A stretch of 64,000 nucleotides of DNA from Dermacentor variabilis (lineage: Eukaryota > Arthropoda > Arachnida > Ixodida > Ixodidae). Shown piece after piece: positions 11,405 through 22,005 of this stretch (position 1 is the stretch's first letter; the number at the start of each line of letters is the position of its first letter). The DNA is taken from the NCBI RefSeq assembly GCF_050947875.1, contig NC_134572.1, positions 156,509,105 through 156,573,104 of the forward strand. Direction: 5' to 3'. Below the pieces are notes generated by a model that made no database searches, was not told where the DNA came from, and saw only the letters and a program-made list of their open reading frames with translations. A program made the position numbers and the translations under genes.

Positions 11405-11648
11405 AATAATAATAATAATATTTGGGGTTTTACGTGCCAAAACCACTTTCTGATTATGAGGCACGCCGTAGTGGAGGACTCCGGAAATTTTGACCACCTG
11501 GGGTTCTTTAACGTGCATCTAAATCTAAGCACACGGGTGTTTTCGCATTTCGCCCCCATCGAAATGCGGCCGCCGTGGCCGGGATTCGATCCCGCGACCT
11601 CGTGCTCAGCAGCCCAAAACCAGAGTCACTGAGCAACCACGGCGGGTA
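11405..11648 (-). mobile_element. tRNA-derived SINE (Ruka-like), inserted in element B
   Basis: About 244 bp on the minus strand. The tRNA-like head is at the right (GTTGCTCAGTGG box-A-like and GGGATCGAATCCC box-B-like on the minus strand), followed by a body with GCATTTCGATGGGGGCGAAA and an ATT-repeat tail at the left end. A perfect 11-bp TSD, GTAGATGTTTT, lies at 11394-11404 and 11649-11659. It splits pol between RNase H and the integrase zinc domain. The resemblance to tick Ruka is from memory. Confidence 0.92.
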
Positions 11649-13191
11649 GTAGATGTTTTGGCACGACAAGAAGAAGATCAGGGCCATCAGGGAGGAAGCT
11701 CCTTCGGTACAGAATGCCGCCCTGGAGGACATATCGGCGAACGGATGCGTCGGTAGGTGTAGAGCGCAGACGCTCGATGAGTACTCGCAGCGATAGGTCT
11801 CGGTACTGCTCATCGGCGATGTTGGCGAAGGCAGACACAGAGAAAATGCCGTCGGCGGTACTACTGTCGGCGTCGTCAGGCTCGTCTACCGGGTAGCGAG
11901 ACAGGCAGTCAGCGTCCTTGTGTAGTCGGCCAGATTTGTAGGTGACAGAGAACGAATATTCATGGAGGCGTAAGGCCCAGCGACCAAGTCTTCCTGAAGG
12001 GTCTTTCAATGAGCATAACCAACAAAGCGCGTGATGGTCTGTGATAACGGAAAAGGGTCGGCCATATAAGTTTGGGCGGAACTTCGCAACCGCCCAAACT
12101 AGGGCCAGACACTCACGCTCAGTGATGGAATTATATCGCTCCGCGAGCGAGAGGAGCCTGCTGGCGTAAGCGATAACACGGTCGTGGCCACGCTGGAGTT
12201 GTGCCAGTACTGCGCCAATTCCGTGACCGCTGGCATCAGTACGGACTTCGGTAGGCGCAGAAGGATCGAAATGGGCCAGAAGGAGAGGCGTTGTGAGAAG
12301 GTCGATTAGAAGCGAGAATGCAGAGGCCTCGTTATCGCCCCAATGGAAAGGGGCGCCTTTTTTCAAAAGCTCGGTTAGTGGTCGTGCTATGGCCGCGAAA
12401 TTCTGCACGAAACGGCGGAAGTACGAACAAAGGCCGATGAAGATGCGCACATCTTTGACACACTTTGGAACAGAGAAGTGCGTAACAGCATGGATCTTGC
12501 CTGGGTCCGGATGCACTCCGTTAGCGTCAACGAGATGTCCAAGGACGGTAATCTGGCGACGACCGAATTGGCACTTCGATGCGTTGAGTTGCAGACCGGC
12601 TCGCCGAAAAACGTCCAGGACTGCTGAGAGGCGCTCGAGGTGCGTAGCGAATGTTGGGGAGAATACTATAACGACCTCCAAGTAGCACAAGCATGTGGAC
12701 CATTTGAAACCGTGAAAAAGGGAGTCCATCATGCGTTCAAAAGTGGCAGGAGCGTTACATAGGCCGAACGGCATCACCTTGAATTGATAAAGACCGTCGG
12801 GTGTTACAGAGGCAGTCTTCTCGCGGTCGAGATCGTCCACGGCAATCTGCCAATAGCCGGAGCGAAGGCCAATAGAGGAGAAATAGCGAGCACCGTGGAG
12901 GCAGTCAAGGGCGTCATCAATCCGAGGTAGGGGATACACGTCCTTTTTGGTAACCCTGTTAAGGTGCCGATAATCCACGCAAAAACGCCATGAGCCATCC
13001 TCCTTTTTTACCAGCACAACCGGTGACGCCCATGGACTACATGACGGTTCAATAATGTTCTTGGCAAGCATTTTGCGAACTTCGGTGTGAATAACTTGAC
13101 GCTCAGCCGGTGATACTCGATACGGGCGGCGATGAATAGGAGGGGCATCTCCGGTATTAATGCGATGTTTAGCAGCTGTTTTTTGGGCCAA
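11649..13191 (-). pseudogene. pol: Reverse transcriptase and RNase H of element B; RT active site destroyed
   Basis: Long minus-strand frame. RT motifs: ASPVVLVKKEDGSWRFCVDY, RHLNRVTKKDVYPLP, SGYWQIAVD, PFGLCNAPATFERMMDSL. The catalytic box reads CYLEVVIVFS (Y-L-E-V codons at 12684-12673), so both aspartates of YLDD are missing. Thumb and connection follow (GLCSYFRRFVQNFA). RNase H is intact by motif: TDASGHGIGAVLAQ, the Glu in SITERECLALVWA, TDHHALCW, and ADCLSRYPV. The frame is cut by the SINE. Upstream it is separated from the protease frame by a shift near 13190. Confidence 0.93.
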
Positions 13192-14060
13192 GGACGACCG
13201 TTAAAGTCAAAAATATCTTGGTAGGAAATCAGAACGCGGTAGAGCGCACGAGCGTGCTCGGACGGCATGTCGGGTGCAATCATTTTCTGTAAGTTGGCGA
13301 TGGTACAAGTTGCCGACTGCGTTGGTAGAGGCGGATCGGTTGAATTGTCGTCTACTGAAATCGATGCTACAGAGTGATCCTCGAATGAGCAAAGTTGGGC
13401 CAGAGACATCCCGCGTGGCAGCGCTTGTGTCGTCAAGCCAAAATTGACCACTGGCAGGCAGACGCAATTCGCCGTAATAGATAAAACAGTATGAGGTAGT
13501 GTGATCCCGTGTGTAAGGAGGACGTCTTGCATAGGAGCCGCGATGTAGTGACCGTCTGGCACTGGGGGGTATGACACGAAGCCAACGTAAGTCAGTGCCG
13601 AAGGTGGCAAGCGAACGAAGTCGACAGAACTGAGGCGAGTAAGGTGTTGTTCAGCGGGATGCAGAACAGGCAGGTCGAGGCGGAGAGTACTGGCGAAGCA
13701 ATCGATGAGAGCAGAATGGGCGGAGAGGAAGTCGAGGCCGAGGATGATGTCGTGGGGACAGTGAGCGATGACTGTGAATAGCACGGTAGTGGAGCGATCG
13801 GCGAAGGAGACGCGGGCGGCACACATACCAATTACAGGGGCTGTTCCGCCATCGGCGACACGGACAACAGGGGTCGTGGCGGGCGTGATTATTTTCCTCA
13901 GCCGGTTACGAAGATCCGCGCTCATTACCGACAAATGCGCCCCAGTGTCTATGAGAGCTGATAGAGGAACACCGTCGACTTGCACGTCAAGAAGGTTCAG
14001 ATGAGTGGGCAACGTCAGGAGAGGATTTGGCGGCGTAGGGAGCAATGCAGCGTCACCTCG
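13008..14060 (-). pseudogene. pol: Protease of element B pol
   Basis: Frame 14045-13008 on the minus strand. The retropepsin active site is ALIDTGAHLSVMSADLRNRL (DTGA codons 13949-13938), and the flap/second-half motif is IILGLDFLSAHSALID. The domain itself is open and plausible, followed by a long linker. The frame is shifted relative to Gag (junction about 14075) and to RT (about 13190). In element A, Gag and protease are in one frame, so the shift here is likely secondary. Confidence 0.88.
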
Positions 14061-14061
14061 A

Positions 14062-15266
14062 GGCGCTGCATCGTCTAGTTTTCCAGCTGGGAGCGGCGTC
14101 CGAAGGGAGTCGGCGAATAGGAACGACGGGGCTGGGGAGAGCGAGATTGTCGTCGTTGGGGCGAAGGTGAACGAGAATAAGGGCGGTTCGGCGCAGGAGA
14201 ATCGGTGGCGGCATTATCTGAGCGGGTAGCATAGGGACGAGAAAGGCCACCTGGGGGGCGAGAGTAGGCAGTATATGTAGACTGGTTCAGGGAACTCCAG
14301 CGACTGCGACAGTGCCGAGAAATGTGCCCAATTCGATGGCAGTGAAAACAAATTGGCTTGTCGTCTGCAGTGCGCCATTCAGAGGGGTTGCGGAAACGTG
14401 GTGGGTAAGAAGGTGCGGGACGGGGTCGAATCGAAGAAGCCGGGTGGGGATCAGGGCGATGGGCCGAGCAGAGGGTGTGAATGCCCATGTTGGCGAACTC
14501 CTGGCGGACAACTGCCTGGATCAGGGAAACAGTGACTGCAGGTGCATGGGAGGGGCTGGAGTCGAACGCAGCCGGGATAGGCGGCCTCGATCTCACGCCG
14601 GACAATCCTGGTAACATCGCCAGTGTTGTTGGGACGAGGAGCGTCGGCACAGGAAGATGTCGCTGGGGTGTTGGGCAGACGGGCAAACTGTTGGTCGATA
14701 CGTCGGCTTTTAGCGAATGCCAGGCGGCGGCACTCTTTTATAACGGCATCCACCGTCGCGACGTTGTTAAATACGAGCAAGTTGAAGGCGTCATCGGCAA
14801 TGCCTTTGAGGATGTGGGAGACCTTGTAGGACTCAGTCATGTGTGCGTGAACTTTGCGGCATAGAGCCAAGACGTCCTGAATGTACGTGACGTAGGGCTC
14901 CGTTGACGTCTGCACACGACCGGAAAGCGCCTTCTGCGCGGCAAGTTGGAAACCGTAGGGGTTGCCGAACTAGTCTCGAAGCTTTTGCTTTAGCGAATCC
15001 CAACTGGTCAGCTCATCTTCGTGCGTCCGATACCAAACTCGAGGTGTGCCACCGAGGTAAAAGACGACGTTGGCGAGCATGATAGTAGGGTCCCACCGGT
15101 TATTGCGGCTGACGTGTTCGTACAGGCTGATCCAGTCCTCGACGTCTTCCCCATCTTTTGCCGAGAATACGCCAGGATCACGGGGAGTGGAGAGAGTGAT
15201 GTAGGTAGTTGAAGTGGCAGCAGGTGTCGGAGCCGGCGGAGTCGGGTTGTCGTCGCCGGGAGCCAT
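14062..15266 (-). pseudogene. gag: gag of element B, broken
   Basis: Minus strand from ATG at 15266 (MAPGDDNPTPPAP). Capsid motifs: PGVFSAKDGEDVEDWISLYE, NRWDPTIMLANVVFYLGGTP, a TAG stop after KLRD (about 14970), then LALCRKVHAHMTES, FNLLVFNNV and IKECRRLAFAKS, with a frameshift near 14580. The nucleocapsid zinc knuckle CFHCHRIGHISRHC is a canonical CX2CX4HX4C. The tail is Arg/Ser/Pro-rich (SRSPSPQRRQSRSPQ). The start is preceded by only a 74-bp leader from the LTR. Confidence 0.9.
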
Positions 15267-15340
15267 GAAGATAGGCTCGACGTACCGTCCACTGCGAAGC
15301 TCCGTGACGAGGTACAGGGAACGTCCACCTCCACCAAATA

Positions 15341-15500
15341 TGTTACATAGGAAGACGCCGACGAAAAGCTATTTACAAGTATATTTACAAGGTAATACGC
15401 CGCAGTTGACCAAGAGGCAACAGCCCGCGCTAGCTTCCAATCGTCGTCTTCGTCTTCTTCCTACTCGGCTCTTCGTCATTGGGAATACTACCACGTAGCA
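15341..15500 (-). repeat. 5' LTR of element B
   Basis: 160 bp. On the plus strand it runs TGTTACATAGG to CCACGTAGCA, followed by the ATAT target duplication. Just inside the element on the minus strand is TATTTGGTGGAGGTGG, a putative primer-binding site matching that of element A in position. Confidence 0.93.
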
Positions 15501-16225
15501 ATATTATATCAAAAGGCATTTGATTTAGTAAAGATACGAGCACTAATAGTGGCATTACATAATCAATGAGTTCAGGAAGCTTACGTGAAGACATTGGGAA
15601 ATGTCTACATACCTCATAGCTCCATTGGTTCTCCACAACAAAAGAAGAAAGATACCTATAAAGAATTGGGTCAGGCGTGGAGACACAAGCTCTTCGATGC
15701 TAATCACTGCATGCTTAGAACTAATCATGCTTTTTAACTGGGAAGGCTGAGGAGCGAGGCTCAACGGGAAATATATCAGCAACGTTTGGTGCGTAGATCA
15801 CATTGTCGGGTGCAGCAACGCAGGGGACGAAATAGAATGAGTGATTCAGGACCTTAAAATGGAAAGTATAAAAGTTGAAGATTATTATGCAGAAGGCAAA
15901 GAGAATGCCCAATAGTCTGGCAAGGCAACAATAATTCAAGACCGCCATTCAGGCTCTAGAGTCCGCGGATGACTATGTTTATGTATGTCAATTACTCGCA
16001 CGCGACTCTGATCCTGAGAAGGAAATTAACCGAAGAATAAAAATGCATTGCAGTGCATACGGTATGCGTTACGAATTCTTGACTGGAAGCTTACCGCTCC
16101 TGTGAAAGTAATGGTGTACAATCAATGCATTCAACCTGTGCTAACATACGTGGCAGAAACTTGGAGGTTCACAAAGAAGCTTGTAAACAATTAAAGGACT
16201 GCACAAAGAGCGATAGAAGTAAACA
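15501..16225 (+). pseudogene. RTE-type LINE remnant, right piece
   Basis: Decayed RT continuing from 10109. Motifs in changing frames: YQKAFDLVK and ALHNQ(stop)VQEAYVKTLGNVY; then, past a scrambled palm region, DPEKEINRRIKMHCSAYG and MVYNQCIQPVLTYVAETW, the thumb/C-terminal motif set also seen in the RTE copy at 41567-42588 (PVLTYGAETW). Many stops. It ends near 16225, where Penelope-type sequence begins. Confidence 0.75.
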
Positions 16226-16269
16226 TTTTAGCCGTAACATGAGCAGACAGGAAGCGAACGGTGTGCGGC

Positions 16270-17345
16270 GGCAGACAAAAGCAACTGGGTCGTGGGTAGG
16301 ACCAGTTTTATGCAATATATTTTTATCGAGTATTGACCGCACCTTGTTTGGTGTACTTGACAATGACAAAGTAGTACATGTTTTTAGGTGTGTTGACGAT
16401 TTTCTAGTGCTGCTGAAGGAAAGAAATGATTCTGTGTATGACGATGCCATTGCAGACTTTTTAAATCTCATTGAGCATAATGCCTTAGGTGTAGCCTTTA
16501 CACATATGCTCCCTGTCAATATCATTCTGCAGTTTCTTGACCTCAAACTTACCTTTGGTAATGAGCCCGTTTGTTGCTGTTTCTGCCTCCGCATACAAAA
16601 GCAACTGTTACCCCATTGATTTAGCTTACTCTAAAATCACCAAAAGGGCCATTACTCAACATATTTTCGAAGCAATTTCTGAAAAAGGCATGTACACATG
16701 CCATGCACGTCAGCTTCGACATGCAAATTTCTAGGCTGGAGGAGGCTGGCTTCCCCGATGTGGTTGTGCTGGAAGTTGTTAAAACGCTCGAAAAGTGGCC
16801 AAAAGCGCCTCAAAAAGTAAACACTGATGTTGCCAACAAAGCTTCAAAGCCAGTCGTAATACTTATGCTCATAGAACTGCACACAATCTGAAGAAGATAG
16901 CAACCAAGCACGGTGTCCCACTCGTTTTCTTGGCTCTCTGCAAGCTGGGTCACCTTTGCGCCCGCATTGGGAGAATTCAGGCCAGAAAGAAGCAAGGTTG
17001 CTGTGGCGTGAAACACAAGAACCCCCATGTAGATTGCCAAGTTGGCGGTATTAATCAGATTCCCTGACATGCGGCAAAACCTACATAGGTTAGACTGGCC
17101 GTTGCTTGAACGTGCGAATCTGTGAAAACAAAAGGTACATTAAAAACCGCGAGCAACGTGATTTACCCATGTATTGCCTAGATCATAAATGCAGGCCTCT
17201 GCTCAATTAGGTTAAGATCCTGCGCAAGTGCAGTAACGAAAAAGCACGGGAAGTTCAAGATGCATACTGTGTAAAAAAGAAGGGACAATCATGCAGCAGT
17301 GACACATCGATCATACTTTACAATAAACAGGCACATTTCCTAGAA
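16270..17345 (+). pseudogene. Penelope-like element remnant (RT plus GIY-YIG)
   Basis: The RT part reads GPVLCNIFLSSIDRTLFGVL, then VFRCVDDFLVLL (family RYVDDF, Tyr replaced by Cys) and FLDLKL. It continues in shifted frames through RLEEAGFP and LKKIATKHGVPLVF to a GIY-YIG endonuclease remnant: CGKTYIG at 17070-17090 and CLDHKCRPLL, ending FLEI near 17345. Element order (RT, linker, endonuclease) fits Penelope-like elements that carry an endonuclease. It is heavily frameshifted. The 5' part is missing and abuts the RTE remnant. Confidence 0.8.
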
Positions 17346-17745
17346 ATTATGATTAGCTGAGCCACGCCATTGGTTTTTTTTTCTGATTTTGTGCTTTTTC
17401 TCCTCTTCTCTGCTGCTGATACCATGATGCGCCTGTGCTGGCATGCACAGATATTTAAGTGTTTTCCTGAAATAAACCTCAGTTGTTAGTTTGCGCCAGT
17501 CCCGTCTTCTTGCTTGTGATCGTCTACAAAGCGCATCCAATCTTTCCAAATATGCCACTTAGTCGGAATATTGGTGGTACGTTAGTACAGTGTTTTGCTT
17601 GGGGATGTGCGGTTATGCCAAACGACAGCAGCAAACGGTTTCGCGTCCTCTCAGCAAAGGGCGCATTGATTTGAACAAGCGCGAAATTGAGGGCGTGAAG
17701 TGATTTATTACAGCTGGAGTTTTCAACGGCAATTGCAGAGCGAGT
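17346..17745. other. Post-PLE flank, no gene
   Basis: Contains CCTGAAATAAACC (17468), a possible polyadenylation signal belonging to the preceding Penelope remnant. No frame with recognisable content. Confidence 0.35.
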
Positions 17746-17769
17746 GTCATTCAGTCTGTTTGCACGCGC

Positions 17770-18115
17770 ATGTTTTTTTGATGCAAGAAGGAAGGAGAGG
17801 GAGCGTATATGGGTGTGCACACCTTGAGCGTGCGTGCGCGTGCACTTGTATTTGCGTGAGTGGGCATGTTTGTGTCTCAGTATATGAAATATGCATGCGC
17901 ACTAGTGCGTGCATGCATGTGCGAGCATACAGTTTTGTGTAAGTAAGTGCGCAAACTTTTGTGCGTGTGTGCATACGTGGGCGCTTGTGAATGTGTATGC
18001 AGCCGAGCATTTGTAGTATTTTTGCGTGTTTGCGTTTGTGTGAGCGTATGCGAACGTGCGTGCGTGTTTGTGTGTTTTCCAGTGTGTGTGCGAGCGAGCG
18101 AGTTAGCGAGCATTT
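17770..18115. repeat. TG/GTGCG-rich low-complexity tract
   Basis: Degenerate GTGTGCGTGCG simple sequence on the plus strand. It produces long apparent frames on both strands (His/Thr/Ala-rich and Cys/Val-rich) that I reject as genes. Confidence 0.8.
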
Positions 18116-19735
18116 CTCTTCTTACACCTACTCTTGCGGATGAGTGGGATGTAAAGTTTATTTAAAACTATATTTACATCTACGAGACAAGAACGAATGG
18201 CATTGCATTTATAGCATTCTCTCTTCCTAACAGCTACATAAATGCATAAAAGAGAAACGCAGTTCCCTTCTGCTCTATGAAGTATGACCAGCGAAGCAGT
18301 ACATGTGGGTCCCTTAATGACGAACGGCACCTCGGCCACAGGTCGGCCCCGCATTGCACGATCTTCGGGATGGGGCAACGTAAAGGAAGTTCTTCAGCCT
18401 GCGTCACTTCGGCCGTACATCGCCCCGGCACTGGTCTATCTTCACGATGTTGTCCTACATGCGTACACCATAGTGGGGAAAGTTGCCCTTAAGAACAAGC
18501 TTTAGCTCAGGTGCTCCTATCTAAATAAATGTAAAAGCAGAATCCCTTTTTCGCGGACACCAATGCACCAAGTTTGAGCAGGTCTGTTGGATTTAAAAGA
18601 AAAAAATTAAAATCTAGTGACAATTGGTTTAGAATTTTTGATTTAGGTCATCATTTGCTTATTAAAAACTGATAAAAACTGCAAATTTTCAGAAAACCTA
18701 ACTGTCAATTTGACAACTCGGTTGTTCAGCAACGAAAAATTATATCACATTTCTGTTGATTGCAACTAACAGTGCATGTAAAGCGGACAAAACATATATT
18801 ACACATGAATCTCGAAAAATTTAGTGATATGGAAATACGCATTTTGGTGTCGTCTCCCTTCCGTCCTTGTTTGCTGGCGCTAAATATGCTTTCAGTCTAC
18901 CAGCACGCCCAACAAATGGCAATGGAAATACAGCTTTTGCAGAACCCTTGTACGCAACGTCATCAATTCATGTAAAATATAAATTGACATATCGAATTCC
19001 GCCGCTTTGATTGATCTAGTGGATGCGGTTTACAGAACCACTATATCTGTTCTTGATGCCGATCTATTAATATGTAAACATTGTTTTTCTATTTTACTTG
19101 CACTTCCATATTTTTGAATTTCTTTTAGCTAAATTGAAATTCCGCTTGAAAAAGTCACTACATTTTACCTTTCTCTCTCATATGCAACAAATTTCATTAG
19201 GATCGTTCTAGGGCTTATCTCAGAGAAGTGTTTCTGCGTTTTACATCAATTTCAATAGGCCGCGTCGGAGTTCGGCCTCAGCTAAAGCTTCCTCTTCCCG
19301 GCTTCGCTGTAAAAAAAAAGACTAAAAGAAAAATAAACGCCTAAGCCATCAATATCGCAGCCCCAGATTTCATCACGATGGCGCCGTCACTATCGGCGTG
19401 GCTCCTATAGCAGCTACTGAGCTGTTCACTTTCGTTACCTACCTTCCCATGGTGGCAGCACATTGTCTTGATGCCAGCGACGCGCTAAACATGCGCCATC
19501 ATTCAGACAGGCATCGCTTCTGCGACCAAGCAAACTTTCGGCGGCTCACGTTCGCTGCTATATCGACAATAAAAATTTAAATTGCTTGCCTTCGAAAAAA
19601 CAGCGTGAATGAAAATCGAAAGCGGACTGGCCACAAGGAGCATACTATTGATGACAGCATGAAAAAACGCCAGGTGCGGTCAGGCTTACTTTACAAGTTC
19701 GCAAGGATTGAGTGACGGGCCAGTTGGTTTATTAT
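18116..19735. other. No supported gene; 18520-19320 may be a dispersed non-coding repeat
   Basis: An AT-rich block (GCGGACACCAATGCACCAA through GGCCTCAGCTAAAGCTTCC) looks like a non-coding interspersed repeat by composition and abrupt GC-rich edge, but I cannot prove copy number from one copy. No coding signal. Confidence 0.3.
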
Positions 19736-19744
19736 CAAAGAAAG

Positions 19745-19825
19745 AATAGCGCTTCAAGCTGTTGGCGCAGTGTGCGTGTGGTTCCTCCTTTGTGTCCCGT
19801 CTTGAAGCGCTGTTCTTTGTGACAA
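19745..19825 (+). repeat. Possible Penelope terminal (pLTR-like) fragment
   Basis: GTGTGGTTCCTCCTTTGTGT then CCCGTCTTGAAGCGCTGTTC resembles the terminal block of the Penelope-like insertion at 40897-40959 (GTGGTATTCGTTTCCTTGTG, CCTCGTCTTTTTCGCGCTG). AGAATAGCGCTTCAAG upstream and CTTGAAGCGCTGTTCT downstream make a short inverted repeat. Confidence 0.4.
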
Positions 19826-19829
19826 CAGA

Positions 19830-22000
19830 CTTTTATTTTCTGCGTCACTTACGCTTTCGAGGAGCGTTTACTTGGAAAATTCTTTTTCGCATGGCTCTTA
19901 GGGAAGCATGTTTAATGAGCATTTCTGCGCTCGGCTGGATTATCTCGAAGACGGTCTCCAAATTGTTCATTTTCTTTAGCCCCCTAAGATTACTTATTGA
20001 AAAATTAATTAACGTAGCTTTGTTAATTGCGCACGCAACTTCTCAACTTGCTTCGCATCCACAGGTTACCAAGTTGAACACTCGAAGGATAAAATGATGT
20101 CATCAATATTTGTATTGATTTATATTTTTGTGTGTTTGGCGCAGTTAAAGGAAGCCGGAATATTGATGGTGGTGTAGGATTCTTATAAAGCAAGAGTGAA
20201 AGCTTCGACAGGATACCTTGGCGCAGCTCAAGTTCATGAGCTTAATTAAGCATATGTGCCTAACCGTGCATTCTTGCATTTACAACCGATTCTCCTGCAT
20301 TTTACAAGAAGCACCTCAGCGCTACGTTACAACACACAAGACGAGAATATTGTGTGCGCTCCCGATTAGGTCTCTGAACATTGACTAATCAACAGGGAAC
20401 GAATATTAAAAAGAAAAGAGGTAAGCTCTAAGAGGCATTCACACGTATACCCCTATATTACAAAAAGTTCGCAATAAAAATGGCCCGAGACATAAGTGCA
20501 CCACATGCAAATAAACTTTCACGTCGGCTGTGGAGAAAAGAAACATTCAGCAGGGACTATAAAATTTGCTGGCTTATCACAGAATATAACGTAACTCAAA
20601 TGCGCAAGTACCTGTCAGTCATTTACCGAGTTTACGCATCCCCTTTACAAAAGTGTTCAGTACACTAAAATTGTACGAAAAAGGCATAAAACAATCGCTT
20701 GCCCAGTTGATTTATCACAAGACCAATGAAGAATGTAGTGGATGAGTTATTAAAGGGAAAAGACAGTGCAAGCTAAAATAAACAATGGAACATTTGCACA
20801 CGAAAACTTGGCAGAAGCACGTGGCAAATATCACAGCAATAACACGAACACTAGAAACAAAACAGTTGGCAGATCACAGATGCACGTATAATACACAGCT
20901 AATCGTGACCAAAACACTATATAACACCCAGAAAAAGCCTCCCACAGGAGGCAGGTTACTTCCTCCAGCATTATGTATTTTCGGATAACTCATCCCAAAC
21001 ACTACCATGAAAGCTTGTGTAATTGTTCATAAAATTTTATGCACCAAATAGCTGCAAGCATGTTACACATTTTAAATAATCAACAGGGTAACAGCAAAAT
21101 ATAAAGGAAAGAAATTCTGAAAAATATGTGACAAATTTTTAAAATCAGCAAGCAACTCAGCCGTGAAAAATAGAAGTGAGATATCTTAAATAAAAAAAGA
21201 GGAAAAGAACGAGCCAGCCCTAAAACATACAGCCGGCGCTTTTCCCTGCTGATAAAAATTGTAAAAGAAGGCACGACTTCACAGTTTTGCAGCTGACATG
21301 CCGCTTCTGACTACCAAACATTTCGCACGTGAATATTAGGCCTGACCGCTACAGGTTTTTCAACTGAGACTACCTCAAACGACATCAAGCCACTGCCAAA
21401 TAGCTCACCCTTCACAACTGTCTGCACAAGTCCCAAAAACTGTCCAAAAGCGTGTAGGTACAACAGGTTCAATATAAAGTATACAGTCAACAGGAGGATG
21501 ACTGCTTCTCAGGTGGTGATGTAAGTGGTAAAGCCAAAATGTTTTCATTGCATGCAATTTTTAAGTTGCCATTCTCCTTAAAAATGCATGGGCATGGTGG
21601 AGACCTGTTGCCAAGTTCTTGTGCTTTTAAATAAAAGAGAAGCAGCAAATGTTAACTACACAATGGCTTTAAGTTGTAGTGTTCGTGATAATACCCTTTT
21701 TTAAAACTAATTTCTTTCACTATGATTTCTTGGTTTCCTTCCTTACAAACCTACTAAATGTACCAGTGTGCACAACAATTCTATGATCATGCAGCATCGA
21801 CAATTGCTTGGTGTGAATGGAATCGCTGCTTCACTTCTGGAAAAAGCGTTACGCTTTTCCATTTGAGCGACCTGAACATCGACTGGCTTTTCCAGCCTCA
21901 AGGGTTTTTTAGTTACCAACCAAACAATAAATTATTCTTTGCGCACTTCATACTTCATGCACATTCCCACCACAAATAAATGTCCTCTTTACTCCATTAT
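19830..22000. other. No supported gene
   Basis: AT-rich sequence. A 111-codon hydrophobic frame at 19762-20097 and several 60-70-codon frames lack motifs and splice context. Nothing repetitive stands out by eye. Confidence 0.4.
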
Positions 22001-22005
22001 GCACT

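Larger units (their letters stand above)
10110..15500 (-). mobile_element. Ty3/gypsy LTR retrotransposon B (young, with SINE insertion)
   Basis: 5.39-kb element on the minus strand with 160-bp LTRs (10110-10269 and 15341-15500) that differ at only 3 positions by my count. The ATAT target duplication lies at 10106-10109 and 15501-15504. Order on the minus strand: LTR, TGGTGGAGG primer site, gag (from 15266), protease, RT, RNase H, integrase with GPY/F end, LTR. There is no env. It is interrupted by a SINE (11405-11648) and carries several stops and frameshifts plus a destroyed RT active site, although the LTRs are about 98% identical. Some frame breaks could be assembly indels. Confidence 0.95.

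Noticed and set aside
11098..11559. 153-codon minus frame running from the SINE into integrase
   Set aside because: Its first half is SINE sequence read through by chance. Only the part below 11404 is integrase.
17700..18170. Cys/Val-rich and His/Thr-rich frames
   Set aside because: Products of the TG-rich simple-sequence tract.
19762..20097. 111-codon hydrophobic frame
   Set aside because: Begins in a Penelope-terminus-like fragment, AT-rich, no motif; likely chance.
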